Shown one piece after another: positions 23,862 through 32,220 of a stretch of 51,439 bases of DNA. Both the position numbers and the translations under genes were made by a program. The notes beneath the pieces are model-generated. The model saw only the letters and a list, made by a program, of their open reading frames with translations. It made no database searches and was not told the origin of the DNA. Each line of letters opens with the position of its first letter. Position 1 is the first letter of the stretch. This DNA comes from Paenibacillus plantiphilus (GTDB lineage: Bacteria; Bacillota; Bacilli; Paenibacillales; Paenibacillaceae). The DNA lies in contig NZ_CAKMMF010000035.1 in assembly GCF_927798095.1 (NCBI RefSeq), positions 1 through 51,439 of the forward strand, written 5' to 3'.

Positions 23862-25340
23862 CTATAATATGATCGCGATCAAGCCGCCGGAGCCTTCGTT
23901 GATGATGCGTCCGAGCGTCTCCTGAAGCTTGTAGCGCGCGTTGTCCGGCATCATTGCGATTTTGCCTTGAATGCCCTCGCGTACGATGGAATGCAGCGAC
24001 CTTCCGAAAATATCCGACTCCCATATTTTGATCGGATCGTTCTCGAAATCCTGCATCAAGTAGCGGACCAGCTCCTCGCTCTGCTTCTCAGTCCCGATAA
24101 TCGGCGCGAACTCTGACTCCACATCCACTCGGATCATATGGATCGATGGCGCAGTCGCTTTGAGACGCACGCCGAATCGTGAGCCTTGACGAATTAGCTC
24201 CGGCTCGTCAAGCGCCATCTCTGCGAGCGATGGGGCCGCAATGCCATAGCCCGTTGTCTTCACCATCTCCAGCGCCTCTGCGAATCTGTCGTACTCCCGC
24301 TTCGCATGCGAGAACTCCTGCATCAGCTGCAGCAGATGATCCTTGCCGCGAATTTCAACACCGACGACTTCCATCAGAATCTGATCGTACAGCTCATCAG
24401 GAGCGTACAGGTCAATCTCTGCAACCCCTTGCCCCATATTCATCCCGCTTAGTCCAGCACGGGCAATGAACTCATATTCCATGAACTGAGCGACAACACG
24501 GTCGACATCGCGAAGACGCCGAATATCTCTCACCGTATCACGCACGGAATTCTCATAATTGCTGCGCAGCCAGTGCTGATCGTTCAGCACCATCACCCAG
24601 CTTGGAAGATTGACGTTCACCTCATGTACGGGGAACTCATAGAGCACCTCGCGCAGGACGGACATGACGTCCTCCTCGCCCATCGTAGCCACGCTAAGCG
24701 TCATGACTGGAATGTCATATTTGGCCTGCAGCTCGCTGCGAAGCTGAAGCGCCTCTTCACTGCGCGGACGTGTTGAGTTGACGATGAGCACGAACGGCTT
24801 GCCTACTTCCTTCAGCTCATCGATGACGCGCTCTTCAGCCTCGACATAAGAGCTGCGCGGAATTTCGGCAATCGTGCCGTCCGTTGTAACGACAACGCCC
24901 AGCGTCGAATGCTCCTGAATGACTTTGCGCGTGCCGATCTCTGCTGCTTCCTGGAACGGGATCGGCTCCTCGAACCAAGGGGTCGTAATCATGCGAGGAC
25001 CATTCTCATCCTCATAGCCTTTAGCTCCATCAACCGCATAGCCCACACAATCGACTAACCGGATATTAACATCCAATCCTTCTGCAACACGCAGCTGCAC
25101 CGCTTGATTCGGCACGAACTTCGGCTCTGTTGTCATAATGGTTTTGCCTGCCGCGCTTTGCGGCAGCTCATCAATGGCTCTCACCCGATCGGCGTCATTT
25201 GTAATGCTCGGCAGAACAACCGTCTCCATGAACCGTTTGATGAAGGTTGATTTGCCTGTGCGGACCGCACCGACAACGCCGAGGTAAATATCCCCACCGG
25301 TACGTTCGGCTATGTCCTTGAAAATGTCCACTTTCTCCAC
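23862..25340 (-). CDS. spoIVA: Stage IV sporulation protein A, coat basement ATPase
   Basis: Morphogenetic ATPase that polymerises on the outer forespore membrane and forms the base on which the spore coat assembles. It is nearly collinear with the B. subtilis protein and has the same 492 residues. An N-terminal TRAFAC-type domain has Walker A GAVRTGKST (residues 18-26). The middle region carries VEIRGKDHLLQLMQEF and the C-terminus ends GSGGLIAIIL, which binds SpoVM-marked membrane. The start is GTG 25340 with GGGAGGGGATA upstream; the longer frame to 25376 lacks this. In B. subtilis it neighbours hbs, but here it is 17 kb away. Confidence 0.98.
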   Translation of the reverse strand: MEKVDIFKDIAERTGGDIYLGVVGAVRTGKSTFIKRFMETVVLPSITNDADRVRAIDELPQSAAGKTIMTTEPKFVPNQAVQLRVAEGLDVNIRLVDCVGYAVDGAKGYEDENGPRMITTPWFEEPIPFQEAAEIGTRKVIQEHSTLGVVVTTDGTIAEIPRSSYVEAEERVIDELKEVGKPFVLIVNSTRPRSEEALQLRSELQAKYDIPVMTLSVATMGEEDVMSVLREVLYEFPVHEVNVNLPSWVMVLNDQHWLRSNYENSVRDTVRDIRRLRDVDRVVAQFMEYEFIARAGLSGMNMGQGVAEIDLYAPDELYDQILMEVVGVEIRGKDHLLQLMQEFSHAKREYDRFAEALEMVKTTGYGIAAPSLAEMALDEPELIRQGSRFGVRLKATAPSIHMIRVDVESEFAPIIGTEKQSEELVRYLMQDFENDPIKIWESDIFGRSLHSIVREGIQGKIAMMPDNARYKLQETLGRIINEGSGGLIAIIL

Positions 25341-25411
25341 TGAATATCCCCTCCCAATCGAAATTCGCCAGTACATGGACGTACCGTTACTGCCTTGTTT
25401 CCTCCTGCTGT

Positions 25412-25561
25412 TTAGTCGTCAGGGTTCGCCGCAGACCACTCCTTCAAGAGCAGAACAGCGTGCGCAACTCGTACATGAATTTGGACTAGTAATAGCTTAT
25501 TGCGCTGCTGCCCCGAATATGACACTCTCCACAGGAAATCTTTCAATTGCTGCTCATCCAT
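25412..25561 (-). CDS. Small helical hypothetical protein (49 aa)
   Basis: A possible short gene upstream of spoIVA. It starts MDEQQLKDFLWRVSYSGQQ, continues as one amphipathic helix and ends in KEWSAANPDD. GGAAGG lies ten bases before the ATG. I do not recognise it. The 70-base gap to spoIVA and the same strand suggest joint transcription, but an incidental frame cannot be ruled out. Confidence 0.4.
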   Translation of the reverse strand: MDEQQLKDFLWRVSYSGQQRNKLLLVQIHVRVAHAVLLLKEWSAANPDD

Positions 25562-25620
25562 CCGATTTCGCCCTTCCAAGATTGAGATATATGAGAGAAT
25601 TCCTTTTCCTATTCCTATAA

Positions 25621-25668
25621 AAATAAAACTGCCCCGCAAGTGGTTGTACCCACTTCGCGGAGCAGCTT
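25621..25668 (-). terminator. Terminator of the yphF-like lipoprotein unit
   Basis: Minus-strand stem CTGCTCCGCGAAGTGGG paired with CCACTTGCGGGGCAG, then TTTTATTTTT. It separates the lipoprotein/ferredoxin unit from the spoIVA side. Confidence 0.88.
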
Positions 25669-25751
25669 CTGCTTGTACCTATTAACAAACCTGTGCTTCC
25701 ATCTATTAGCATGCTTCTGCAAGCCTCCTTATTCAAGGGGAGCTTCGGCTC

Positions 25752-26483
25752 TTATTCCAGAAAAGCCTGCGGCTCCCCATTCACGAGCCGATAGATCACA
25801 GATTTCACCGGTACGAAGTCGGAACCATTAACGAGCAGCGAGCGCAAATCCTGCTCGGCCTCCAGCTTCGCATCGGCCCCAAGACCATTGACAGCACTCA
25901 TAATATCAGCACCGTAATCCAGATAAACATTGCCCTTGGCATCCATCATCGTGGATAAGATTTGACCTGAGAACATGCTGATAATATCCGGGTCCTTCTT
26001 ATTGAGCTTTCCATAATCAATTCGCCAGAAATCCGGATAAGCCGCTTCACCGGCCGGTTGTTCTCCGTTATGCGAATCAGCATACTGCTTCACCGCGCTC
26101 TGGACATCATTGATCTGTTGAAAATTCACGATACTCATCAGCTTAACGACGGGATCAGTATCCTCGTTAAGGATGAGAAAGTAATAGTTTCCGCCACTCT
26201 CGTAAGCAGCCGCAGGAATGTCAGATAAATAGTTCATCCGCTGCAGCTTAGGGAAATCAATGATATGCTTTTCGTAGATCGGCGTGTCCGCTTCACTGTT
26301 CTGAATCGGCAGCAGGCCGGTATCCTTCTGGTACTGGTCCACGACTGACTGTACATTTATCAATACGTCCTTAGGCGGCCTCTGATTCTGCGCCTTCTGC
26401 TCTTCCGGGTATAAGCAGCCCGCCAGCAGACTCATCATCAAGACGATCATTACCGCTGCTGCCGATCTTTTCAATCCTGCCAT
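25752..26483 (-). CDS. YphF-like lipoprotein
   Basis: A 243-residue predicted lipoprotein with a basic start MAGLKR, a hydrophobic segment and the lipobox LLAGC, with the cysteine near residue 23. The mature part has no enzyme motif I recognise. It occupies the place of yphF beside spoIVA in B. subtilis and has similar length, so it is called YphF-like. The function is unknown; a spore-related role is suggested only by position. The start is ATG 26483 with GGAGGA nine bases upstream. The frame's extension to 26516 lacks a binding site. Confidence 0.75.
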   Translation of the reverse strand: MAGLKRSAAAVMIVLMMSLLAGCLYPEEQKAQNQRPPKDVLINVQSVVDQYQKDTGLLPIQNSEADTPIYEKHIIDFPKLQRMNYLSDIPAAAYESGGNYYFLILNEDTDPVVKLMSIVNFQQINDVQSAVKQYADSHNGEQPAGEAAYPDFWRIDYGKLNKKDPDIISMFSGQILSTMMDAKGNVYLDYGADIMSAVNGLGADAKLEAEQDLRSLLVNGSDFVPVKSVIYRLVNGEPQAFLE

Positions 26484-26538
26484 TGCCACAAATCCTCCTT
26501 CGGTATGATCCAGCAAGGCAAGCGGTTCATCTACTCTT

Positions 26539-26880
26539 CTACCACAGCTTATCTTCTTCCGCCTGCCTCATCAATTGCTGTCTGACAGCCGCCCGAAGCG
26601 GGTCCTCCGGTATTTCTACTACCGCCCTGCCTGTCACCTTCGTCTGGCATGCAAGCCTCATTCCCGACTCATCAAGCCCGGCGAGCTTTCGCCGCTCATT
26701 CTCATTGGGCGGAGACAGCCCCTCTCCGCTAGTCGTCACCTTGCACATGAGACAAGCAGCCTTGCCGTCGCATCTCGTACGAATCGGAACACCTGCCCTG
26801 CGGGCAGCATCCAGAACAGAAGTGCCTGCACGCACGACAGCCTTGCGGCCAGAGGGTAGAAACGTAATTTCGGCATTCAT
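26539..26880 (-). CDS. [2Fe-2S] ferredoxin, adrenodoxin-like cysteine spacing
   Basis: A 113-residue single-domain electron carrier. Cluster ligands are visible as C-x5-C-x2-C (RCDGKAACLMC, residues about 37-46) plus a fourth Cys in RLACQTK near residue 77. The segment AGTSVLDAARRAGVPI is the usual beta-grasp helix. The last 25 residues (DPLRAAVRQQLMRQAEEDKLW) form an extra charged helix. Its ATG overlaps the stop of the nucleotidyltransferase gene upstream (ATGA). A second ferredoxin is the gene before that one. Redox partners are unknown. Confidence 0.88.
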   Translation of the reverse strand: MNAEITFLPSGRKAVVRAGTSVLDAARRAGVPIRTRCDGKAACLMCKVTTSGEGLSPPNENERRKLAGLDESGMRLACQTKVTGRAVVEIPEDPLRAAVRQQLMRQAEEDKLW

Positions 26881-27476
26881 TCCAATTCCCTCGTTTCCCG
26901 TGCGTCTATTAGCTCATGAACCTGCTTTACCGAAGCCTTGGAGAGACGATTGCGCCCTTCAATAACCTGAAATCCCTCCAGATGCCTTTCTTTCTCTGCC
27001 CGCACAGTCTCCGCAATCAAGGCCACCCGGTCCTGACGGCGGCGCAAATAGTTAAACCACATTTCATGCGCCAACGGCACGATGCCGATCTTCCGCTCAT
27101 TGCAGACCGCCTCAAGCTCCAGGGGCGCAAGCACCTCGCTTACCTCGACCTCATAACGATCATCGCCGCTGGAAATGATAAATCCACCGACCAGTTCAAC
27201 TTGCACACCCTCGATATTATAGTGGCTCAATAACGATCGGTAGATGGGACTGAAGCTCTCCTGCTGCATATCACTAGCATACCGTCGCAGCGCCGAATCC
27301 AGCTTGACGGCATCCCCGTCATCCGCATAAATATCCAGATCACGCGGTGGCTGGTCCAGCTGCAAGCCGCGAAGCTGCAAGCCTGCACTGCCGCCCACTA
27401 ACCAACGGACACCCGTTGCAGATGCAGCGTCCGCAACTGTTGCAAGCGCATCTATGAAGGCATCCCTTCGGTCCAT
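26877..27476 (-). CDS. Nucleotidyltransferase-fold protein
   Basis: A 199-residue protein with the minimal nucleotidyltransferase signature. WLVGGSAGLQLRG (residues about 25-37) corresponds to the GG/GS motif, and RDLDIYADD (residues about 45-53) supplies the paired metal-binding acidic residues. A third acidic position may be VELVGG near residue 95. The rest is helical. Such domains transfer nucleotides to small molecules, proteins or RNA, and some are antitoxins or toxins. No toxin partner lies alongside. It is flanked by two ferredoxins, with an 18-base gap and a 4-base overlap, so it is surely in the same transcript. The target is unknown. Confidence 0.75.
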   Translation of the reverse strand: MDRRDAFIDALATVADAASATGVRWLVGGSAGLQLRGLQLDQPPRDLDIYADDGDAVKLDSALRRYASDMQQESFSPIYRSLLSHYNIEGVQVELVGGFIISSGDDRYEVEVSEVLAPLELEAVCNERKIGIVPLAHEMWFNYLRRRQDRVALIAETVRAEKERHLEGFQVIEGRNRLSKASVKQVHELIDARETRELE

Positions 27477-27494
27477 CGGACCACTTCCTTTTAA

Positions 27495-27791
27495 TTAAAA
27501 ATAAGGCTGATTGATTGCCTTGATCGTTCCTGCATCCGCCTTTACAATAGCCTGGCAGCCCAGTCTGTAGCCCTGATCGAACTCCTCAGGCTCCATGCGA
27601 TCCCATTCAGCATCCGTAATCTCTTCCAGAAATTCAGCGCCCTCTTCGATTAAACAGCGGCATCTTGCACAGGTTCCTCGTGTACAGGAGAAAGCCCAGT
27701 CCAGATTATGCTTCATCGCTAAGTCCAGAAGAGATTGGCCGTCCTCTGCTTCCACCTGGATCGTCTTCGTCTTGCTTGTCAGCTCTAACAT
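27495..27791 (-). CDS. [2Fe-2S] ferredoxin, plant-type cysteine spacing
   Basis: A 98-residue beta-grasp ferredoxin. Ligands are C-x4-C-x2-C (CTRGTCARC, residues about 36-44) with a fourth Cys in RLGCQAIV near residue 79, which is the plant/cyanobacterial spacing rather than that of the neighbour at 26539. An acidic patch (LEEITDAEWDRMEPEEFD) lies between them. The start is ATG 27791; the longer frame to 27998 overlaps the upstream gene and is rejected. It lies in the unit DUF2768-ferredoxin-nucleotidyltransferase-ferredoxin-lipoprotein. Partner proteins unknown. Confidence 0.88.
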   Translation of the reverse strand: MLELTSKTKTIQVEAEDGQSLLDLAMKHNLDWAFSCTRGTCARCRCLIEEGAEFLEEITDAEWDRMEPEEFDQGYRLGCQAIVKADAGTIKAINQPYF

Positions 27792-27838
27792 ATTCAGCTG
27801 CCCCCGCCTTTCCTTGGTTCTCGCATCCCAGCTCTGAA

Positions 27839-28018
27839 TTACGCGATGGACATAAATCCTAGAATGCCGCCGACAATCAGAAACATAAATGCAAGCAGCG
27901 AAAGAACAAATTTCACAACGCCCTTCGTCTTGTAGCGTGCAAATGAGATAAGAAATGCAGCCAGTGCCATTAGTCCGATTCCGATAAGAGATATCCACAT
28001 TTTCGTCATTGCATCCAT
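27839..28018 (-). CDS. Small two-helix membrane protein, DUF2768/YphE-like
   Basis: A 59-residue protein with two hydrophobic helices joined by the basic loop ARYKTKG. Length and position between gpsA and spoIVA match yphE of B. subtilis, a member of the DUF2768 group. The start is placed at ATG 28018, which has GGGGTGGAT ten bases upstream. An in-frame TTG at 28045 lies before that site. The function is unknown. It heads the unit that contains the ferredoxins. Confidence 0.7.
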   Translation of the reverse strand: MDAMTKMWISLIGIGLMALAAFLISFARYKTKGVVKFVLSLLAFMFLIVGGILGFMSIA

Positions 28019-28113
28019 TATGTCTTCATCCACCCCATACGACAAATATTCGATCTATTATACCATTATTGCAGCTGCATCGGCTAGTTTCGCAACATAG
28101 GCGAGGTTCTATG

Positions 28114-28182
28114 TAAAAAAAGGACATCAGGCGCAGGAAATCTCAGCTCAATAATGGCTGGGAGATCCTTCACTCGATATCC
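28114..28182 (-). terminator. Terminator of the spoVIF-like gene
   Basis: On the minus strand GGATATC pairs with GATGTCC around inner stems (AGGATCTCCCAGC with GCTGAGATTTCCT), followed by seven T. It starts directly after the stop codon at 28189. Confidence 0.75.
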
Positions 28183-28188
28183 TCATAC

Positions 28189-28470
28189 TTACTTCTTGAG
28201 CATCAGCTTCATCAGCATTTCCATGTTATTCGTATTCATGCCGCTTTTCTTAACCGCGCCAACGATATCATTCACCGTCTGCTCCGATACCGGAACCTTC
28301 GCCATAGCCGACACCTGCTTGATCAGCTTGCGCAGCTCATCCTCGTCCTGCATGGTCGTCTCGGTTACGCCGCTGGCGAGCTTCTTGACAGCGTTCTCCG
28401 TTATCTTCTTGCCGGTCTTCTTGCTCACGGCACCGAGTACATCCTTGGAAATATTGCCTTTGCCGTTCAT
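28189..28470 (-). CDS. spoVIF: Stage VI sporulation protein F-like
   Basis: A 93-residue helical protein of the SpoVIF (YjcC) type. In B. subtilis that protein acts late in the mother cell and supports GerE-dependent coat gene expression. Supporting segments are NISKDVLGAVSKKTGKKIT, the central DELRKLIKQVSAMAKVPVSE near residues 43-62, and a methionine-rich C-terminus. The start has AGGAGGGG seven bases upstream. The assignment is from memory of the family pattern, not from an alignment. It has its own terminator and lies between gpsA and the yphE-like gene, in a sporulation-rich neighbourhood. Confidence 0.65.
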   Translation of the reverse strand: MNGKGNISKDVLGAVSKKTGKKITENAVKKLASGVTETTMQDEDELRKLIKQVSAMAKVPVSEQTVNDIVGAVKKSGMNTNNMEMLMKLMLKK

Positions 28471-28609
28471 ATTTCCCCTCCTAGAAGCGTTAATGCGCAG
28501 AGATCAGTCAGCTCTCCTTATAGGGAGGGAGTCTGCCAGCAATGTTCTGCGCTAATGCCGCTCCATAGCACAAGCCATGGTGCTTACAGCATCATATGAG
28601 GGGAAATCA

Positions 28610-29647
28610 TTAATGGTGTAGGCCCCAGTCGGCTGCGACTTCTTCCATTTCGTGCGTACGTCCCCGTCCCATTAGGTTCTCTACCGCGCTGCGGGGCGAT
28701 TGAGACTGGAACAGAACATTATACAGCTGCTCCGTAATCGGCATGACAACGCCAAATTGCGCGGAAAGCTCATGCGCTGCCTGTGTCGTTCGCACGCCTT
28801 CTACGACCATGCCCATCCTCTCCAGCACGACCTCAAGCGCCAAGCCTTCCGCAAGCATAGAACCAGCACGCCAGTTGCGGCTATGCTTGCTTGTGCACGT
28901 CACAACAAGATCGCCAACACCCGCAAGCCCAGCGAAGGTAAGCGGGTTGGCGCCCATTGCCATTCCTAGACGACTGATCTCTGCCAAGCCCCGTGTCAGC
29001 AGCGCTGCCTTCGCATTGTCGCCGAAACCAAGACCGTCGCTTAAGCCTGCGCCAAGTGCAATAATATTTTTGATTGCGCCAGCAACCTCAACGCCGACGA
29101 CATCCGGATTCGTATAGACGCGAAAATGAGGCGTAATAAAAGCATCCTGCGCCTGCTCAGCCGCTTCCTGCGATGCTGAAGCGACGACAATCGTCGTCGG
29201 CTGCCGGCGCACAACCTCCTCGGCATGACTGGGCCCTGAGAGCACGACAAGACGACCCGGATCTCCGCCCAGCTCCTCCGAGAGCACGGTTGTCATCCGC
29301 TTCAGACTGCCGGATTCAAAACCCTTCGTCGCATGAACGCATAACGCAGATTCCCCGATATAGGGAGCTGCTTGCCTGGCAACATCGCGCATGGCGGATG
29401 AAGGAGCTGCGAACAGCACAAGCTCTGCTCCTGTTACAGCCTCTTCCATATTCGTTGAAGCAGCGATCGTATCGGGCAAGACGGCGTCAGCGAGAAATTT
29501 ATGATTGCGATGCTCTCGATTGATTTCATCTGCCTGATGTCCGCTCCGCGTCCACAATGTAACGTCATATTCATTGTCAGCCAGTACAGCAGCCAGCGCT
29601 GTTCCCCAGCTGCCGGCAACGAGAACGGCTGCTTTCTTGTTCTTCAT
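28610..29647 (-). CDS. gpsA: Glycerol-3-phosphate dehydrogenase [NAD(P)+]
   Basis: Reduces dihydroxyacetone phosphate to sn-glycerol 3-phosphate, the backbone for phospholipids. The Rossmann start reads VAGSWGTALAAVLADN, where the first glycine of the usual GAGSWGTA is valine. The substrate and catalytic segment GAIKNIIALGAGLSDGLGFG lies near residue 192, and LVVTCTSKHSRN follows. 345 residues, normal. The start has GGGGGA upstream. It lies directly downstream of plsY (12-base gap), so the two consecutive phospholipid steps are co-transcribed. Confidence 0.96.
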   Translation of the reverse strand: MKNKKAAVLVAGSWGTALAAVLADNEYDVTLWTRSGHQADEINREHRNHKFLADAVLPDTIAASTNMEEAVTGAELVLFAAPSSAMRDVARQAAPYIGESALCVHATKGFESGSLKRMTTVLSEELGGDPGRLVVLSGPSHAEEVVRRQPTTIVVASASQEAAEQAQDAFITPHFRVYTNPDVVGVEVAGAIKNIIALGAGLSDGLGFGDNAKAALLTRGLAEISRLGMAMGANPLTFAGLAGVGDLVVTCTSKHSRNWRAGSMLAEGLALEVVLERMGMVVEGVRTTQAAHELSAQFGVVMPITEQLYNVLFQSQSPRSAVENLMGRGRTHEMEEVAADWGLHH

Positions 29648-29659
29648 CTATGCTCCCCC

Positions 29660-30253
29660 TTACCTTCTTCTCGCACCAAGCTTATTCTCGTTCCCTTGTA
29701 ACAGCTTAACAATGTTACTGCGGTGACGCACGAAAGCAAAGATACAAAGAAGCAGGCTGGCCCAGAAGAACGCATACGGCTTCTGCCAGACTAGAATCAA
29801 CACAGGAGTCGCCAGAGCAAACAGCAGGGAGCCGAGCGATACATAACGGGTAGCTGCAATAGCCGCAACCGCAATAAGACCCGCAATAAGCGTCGGCAAT
29901 AATGCCAAACTGCACATCACTCCCACCGTAGTCGCAATTCCTTTGCCGCCCTTGAACCCGAACCAGATCGGCCAGTTATGACCGACAATTGCCGCAAGAC
30001 CGCAGAGAACAGCTGTCCACTGTCCATCTGACAGCAGATAGCCGAGAACGACAGCTGCAATCCCTTTTACGATATCGAGCAAGAATACCGCAGCCCCTGG
30101 TCCCTTGCCAAGCACCCTCAGCGTATTTGTCGCACCTGCATTGCCGCTGCCATAGCTGCGAATATCAATCCCCTTGAACCATTTGGCAATTAGAATGCTG
30201 AATGAAATCGAGCCTAATAAATAACTAATCGCAACTCCGATGACTGTAAGCAA
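29660..30253 (-). CDS. plsY: Acyl-phosphate:glycerol-3-phosphate acyltransferase
   Basis: Membrane enzyme that transfers an acyl group from acyl phosphate to position 1 of glycerol 3-phosphate. The three conserved loops are visible: SYGSGNAGATNTLR near residue 32, GHNWPIWFGFKGGKGIATTVG near residue 90, and the last loop with RHRSNI. Five to six membrane helices. I place the start at TTG 30253, because AAAGGAGAG lies seven bases upstream. An ATG at 30274 lies before that site without its own. Length then is 197 residues. Phased repeats at 30404-30455 lie in its upstream region. Confidence 0.93.
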   Translation of the reverse strand: MLTVIGVAISYLLGSISFSILIAKWFKGIDIRSYGSGNAGATNTLRVLGKGPGAAVFLLDIVKGIAAVVLGYLLSDGQWTAVLCGLAAIVGHNWPIWFGFKGGKGIATTVGVMCSLALLPTLIAGLIAVAAIAATRYVSLGSLLFALATPVLILVWQKPYAFFWASLLLCIFAFVRHRSNIVKLLQGNENKLGARRR

Positions 30254-30403
30254 CTTTCTTCTCTCCTTTAACATCCCTCGAATTCCAGTACCGTCTGGGC
30301 AACTTCCCAGGGCAGCCTAAGACAATTCCAAGGACTCCCGCCCTCCGGACACATTCTTATATCTATTGTGGACCTCCGGTGCGCAAATCGTAAAGCTCAA
30401 CCT

Positions 30404-30455
30404 TTTGTATACCTCTGACCATCCGTTTGTATGTTTTTTGTATAGGATTTGTATA
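30404..30455. repeat. 11-bp phased direct repeats upstream of plsY
   Basis: TTTGTATA or TTTGTATG occurs at 30404, 30426, 30437 and 30448, all in register with an 11-base period (one step, 30415, is missing). On the minus strand, the direction of plsY, this reads TATACA/CATACA-N5 repeated. Response regulators such as PhoP bind 11-bp spaced hexamers, so a regulator site is possible. The rest of 30275-30578 shows nothing else. Confidence 0.6.
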
Positions 30456-30578
30456 CTTTTAGCATATAGGATGATCTACTGCTCTATAACATTTTTGCAA
30501 GGCGATGCGCACTAAGAACTGTTTCCTTCTTGGACGATTTACATTTACGCCGCTGGATATTAAATTAGAACGGTAAAC

Positions 30579-31901
30579 CTAATCCTCATCGGATTTCTTC
30601 CGTGTGAAGATGCGGATCGGCGTCCCTGCAAAATCAAAGGCTGCCCGAATTTTGTTCTCCAAATAGCGCTCATAAGAGAAATGCATCATGTCCGGATCGT
30701 TCGCAAACAGAACAATCGTCGGCGGCTTGACCGCCACCTGCGTCACATAGTTGATGCGCAGCCTTCTGCCCTTATCGGTCGGAGGCGGATTGATGGCAAT
30801 CGCATCGGAAATAATATCATTCAGAATATGCGTCTGAATACGCAGCGCATGCTGCTCGGAAACCCGGCAAACGACAGGCAGCAGCTTGTGCAGACGCGAT
30901 TTCGTCTTGGCTGACAGGAATACGACTGGCGCATAGGTCATGAACAGGAAGTGATCGCGAATATTTTGCTCAAAATGCTGCATCGTCTTGTCATCCTTCT
31001 CAATGGTATCCCATTTGTTGACAACGAAGATCGACGCCTTGCCCGCTTCATGCGCATATCCGGCAATATGCTTGTCCTGCTCAATAATGCCCTCTTCGCC
31101 GTTAATCAGCACCAATACAACATCCGCCCGCTCGATCGCTTTCAAAGCCCGCATGACGCTGTACTTCTCAGTCGATTCATATACCTTGCCGCGCTTGCGC
31201 ATGCCAGCTGTATCGATCAGCACAAACTTCTGGCCGTCTCGCTCAAAGGGCGTATCAATCGCATCTCTGGTCGTTCCCGCCACATCACTTACAATAACCC
31301 GCTCCTCACCGAGAAGCGCATTTACAAGCGAGGACTTTCCTACATTCGGTCTTCCGATCAGCGCCACACGAATAACGTCTTCGTCATAATGCTCCTCAAC
31401 GAGCTCAGGCAGTCTTTCAACCGCAGCATCCAGCAGATCGCCAATACCGATTCCGTGAGAACCCGATATCGGAACAGGATCGCCGAAGCCAAGGCTGTAA
31501 AACTCATAAACATCGTCCTGTCGGCTAAAGTTATCCACTTTATTGACAGCTACTACAATCGGCTTGCGCGAGCGCAGCAGCATCTGTGCTACCTCGTCAT
31601 CCGCATGGGTCAATCCGGTTTTGGCATCCACCATGAAAATGATAACATCCGCTTCCTCAATCGCCAGCTCGGCTTGCATCCGAACCGACTTCATGATCTC
31701 GTCTTCGCCATCAATTTCAATCCCTCCAGTATCGACGATACTGAAGGCGCGTCCATTCCACTCCCCGGTACCGTAGATCCGGTCCCGCGTAATACCCGGC
31801 TTGTCTTCCACAATCGCTAACCGATCGCCTATGATGCGATTAAAGATCGTAGACTTCCCCACATTCGGTCGCCCTACAATGGCGATGATGGGTCTAGACA
31901 T
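30579..31901 (-). CDS. der: Ribosome-assembly GTPase Der (EngA)
   Basis: Essential double GTPase for 50S subunit maturation. Two consecutive G domains are complete: [12 protein letters not shown] (residues 8-19), DTGG and NKVD, then [12 protein letters not shown] near residue 182, DTAGMRKRG and NKWD. A C-terminal KH-like domain ends [11 protein letters not shown]. 440 residues, normal. The start has GAGGAGTGA six bases upstream. It is followed by about 325 bases without a gene before plsY, so it is probably its own unit. Confidence 0.97.
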   Translation of the reverse strand: MSRPIIAIVGRPNVGKSTIFNRIIGDRLAIVEDKPGITRDRIYGTGEWNGRAFSIVDTGGIEIDGEDEIMKSVRMQAELAIEEADVIIFMVDAKTGLTHADDEVAQMLLRSRKPIVVAVNKVDNFSRQDDVYEFYSLGFGDPVPISGSHGIGIGDLLDAAVERLPELVEEHYDEDVIRVALIGRPNVGKSSLVNALLGEERVIVSDVAGTTRDAIDTPFERDGQKFVLIDTAGMRKRGKVYESTEKYSVMRALKAIERADVVLVLINGEEGIIEQDKHIAGYAHEAGKASIFVVNKWDTIEKDDKTMQHFEQNIRDHFLFMTYAPVVFLSAKTKSRLHKLLPVVCRVSEQHALRIQTHILNDIISDAIAINPPPTDKGRRLRINYVTQVAVKPPTIVLFANDPDMMHFSYERYLENKIRAAFDFAGTPIRIFTRKKSDED

Positions 31902-32040
31902 AGTTTCACTCCTCGAACATATACGGCACAGCCGTTTTATTGATCACCATGAGCGTACAAAAGCATGGATAATGCATCTCTGAAAATACTCACGCCTTAC
32001 ATCATAGCAAAAAACAACGGGAATGGCTAACTTTTCATTG

Positions 32041-32220
32041 TTAATGGCGATCAACCAAAATGAAAGTTCCATTCTTCAAATCATGCGCGCTCGCATCCAA
32101 AATCTTTTCGAGTAAAAACGCTGTCGATTCCCGTCTTTCCTTATCCGGTTCAACAAAAATCGGGGCTCCTCCTCCGACAGAATCCCCCTTGATTGTCACA
32201 ATTGCTACGATTTTAGCCAT
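32041..32220 (-). CDS. Small capping-complex partner of YIEGIA protein
   Basis: A 59-residue protein beginning MAKIVAIVTIKGDSVGGGAP and ending GTFILVDRH. It resembles the family annotated as capping complex subunit for YIEGIA, which accompanies YIEGIA membrane proteins in spore formers. Its ATG lies inside the end of the upstream YIEGIA gene (8-base overlap), so the two are translationally coupled. Beta-strand rich with a glycine turn (GGGAP), no membrane segment. The biochemical role is not known to me. Confidence 0.8.
   Translation of the reverse strand: MAKIVAIVTIKGDSVGGGAPIFVEPDKERRESTAFLLEKILDASAHDLKNGTFILVDRH

Noticed and set aside
23253..23867. Plus-strand 204-codon frame rich in Ser, Ala, Val and Leu
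   Set aside because: It is the microsatellite read as protein. The start lacks a ribosome binding site and the end runs into the spoIVA terminator.
28579..28590. Extra copy of the 113-bp repeat motif
   Set aside because: Only a single GCTTACAGC occurs here, with no partner at the right distance; expected by chance.
28471..28609. Terminator between gpsA and the spoVIF-like gene
   Set aside because: Imperfect inverted arms (TGCGCAGA and TCTGCGC) are 55 bases apart, with no T-run and many mismatches.
30951..31820. Plus-strand 289-codon frame opposite der
   Set aside because: Der motifs on the minus strand explain the region; the plus frame is a shadow.
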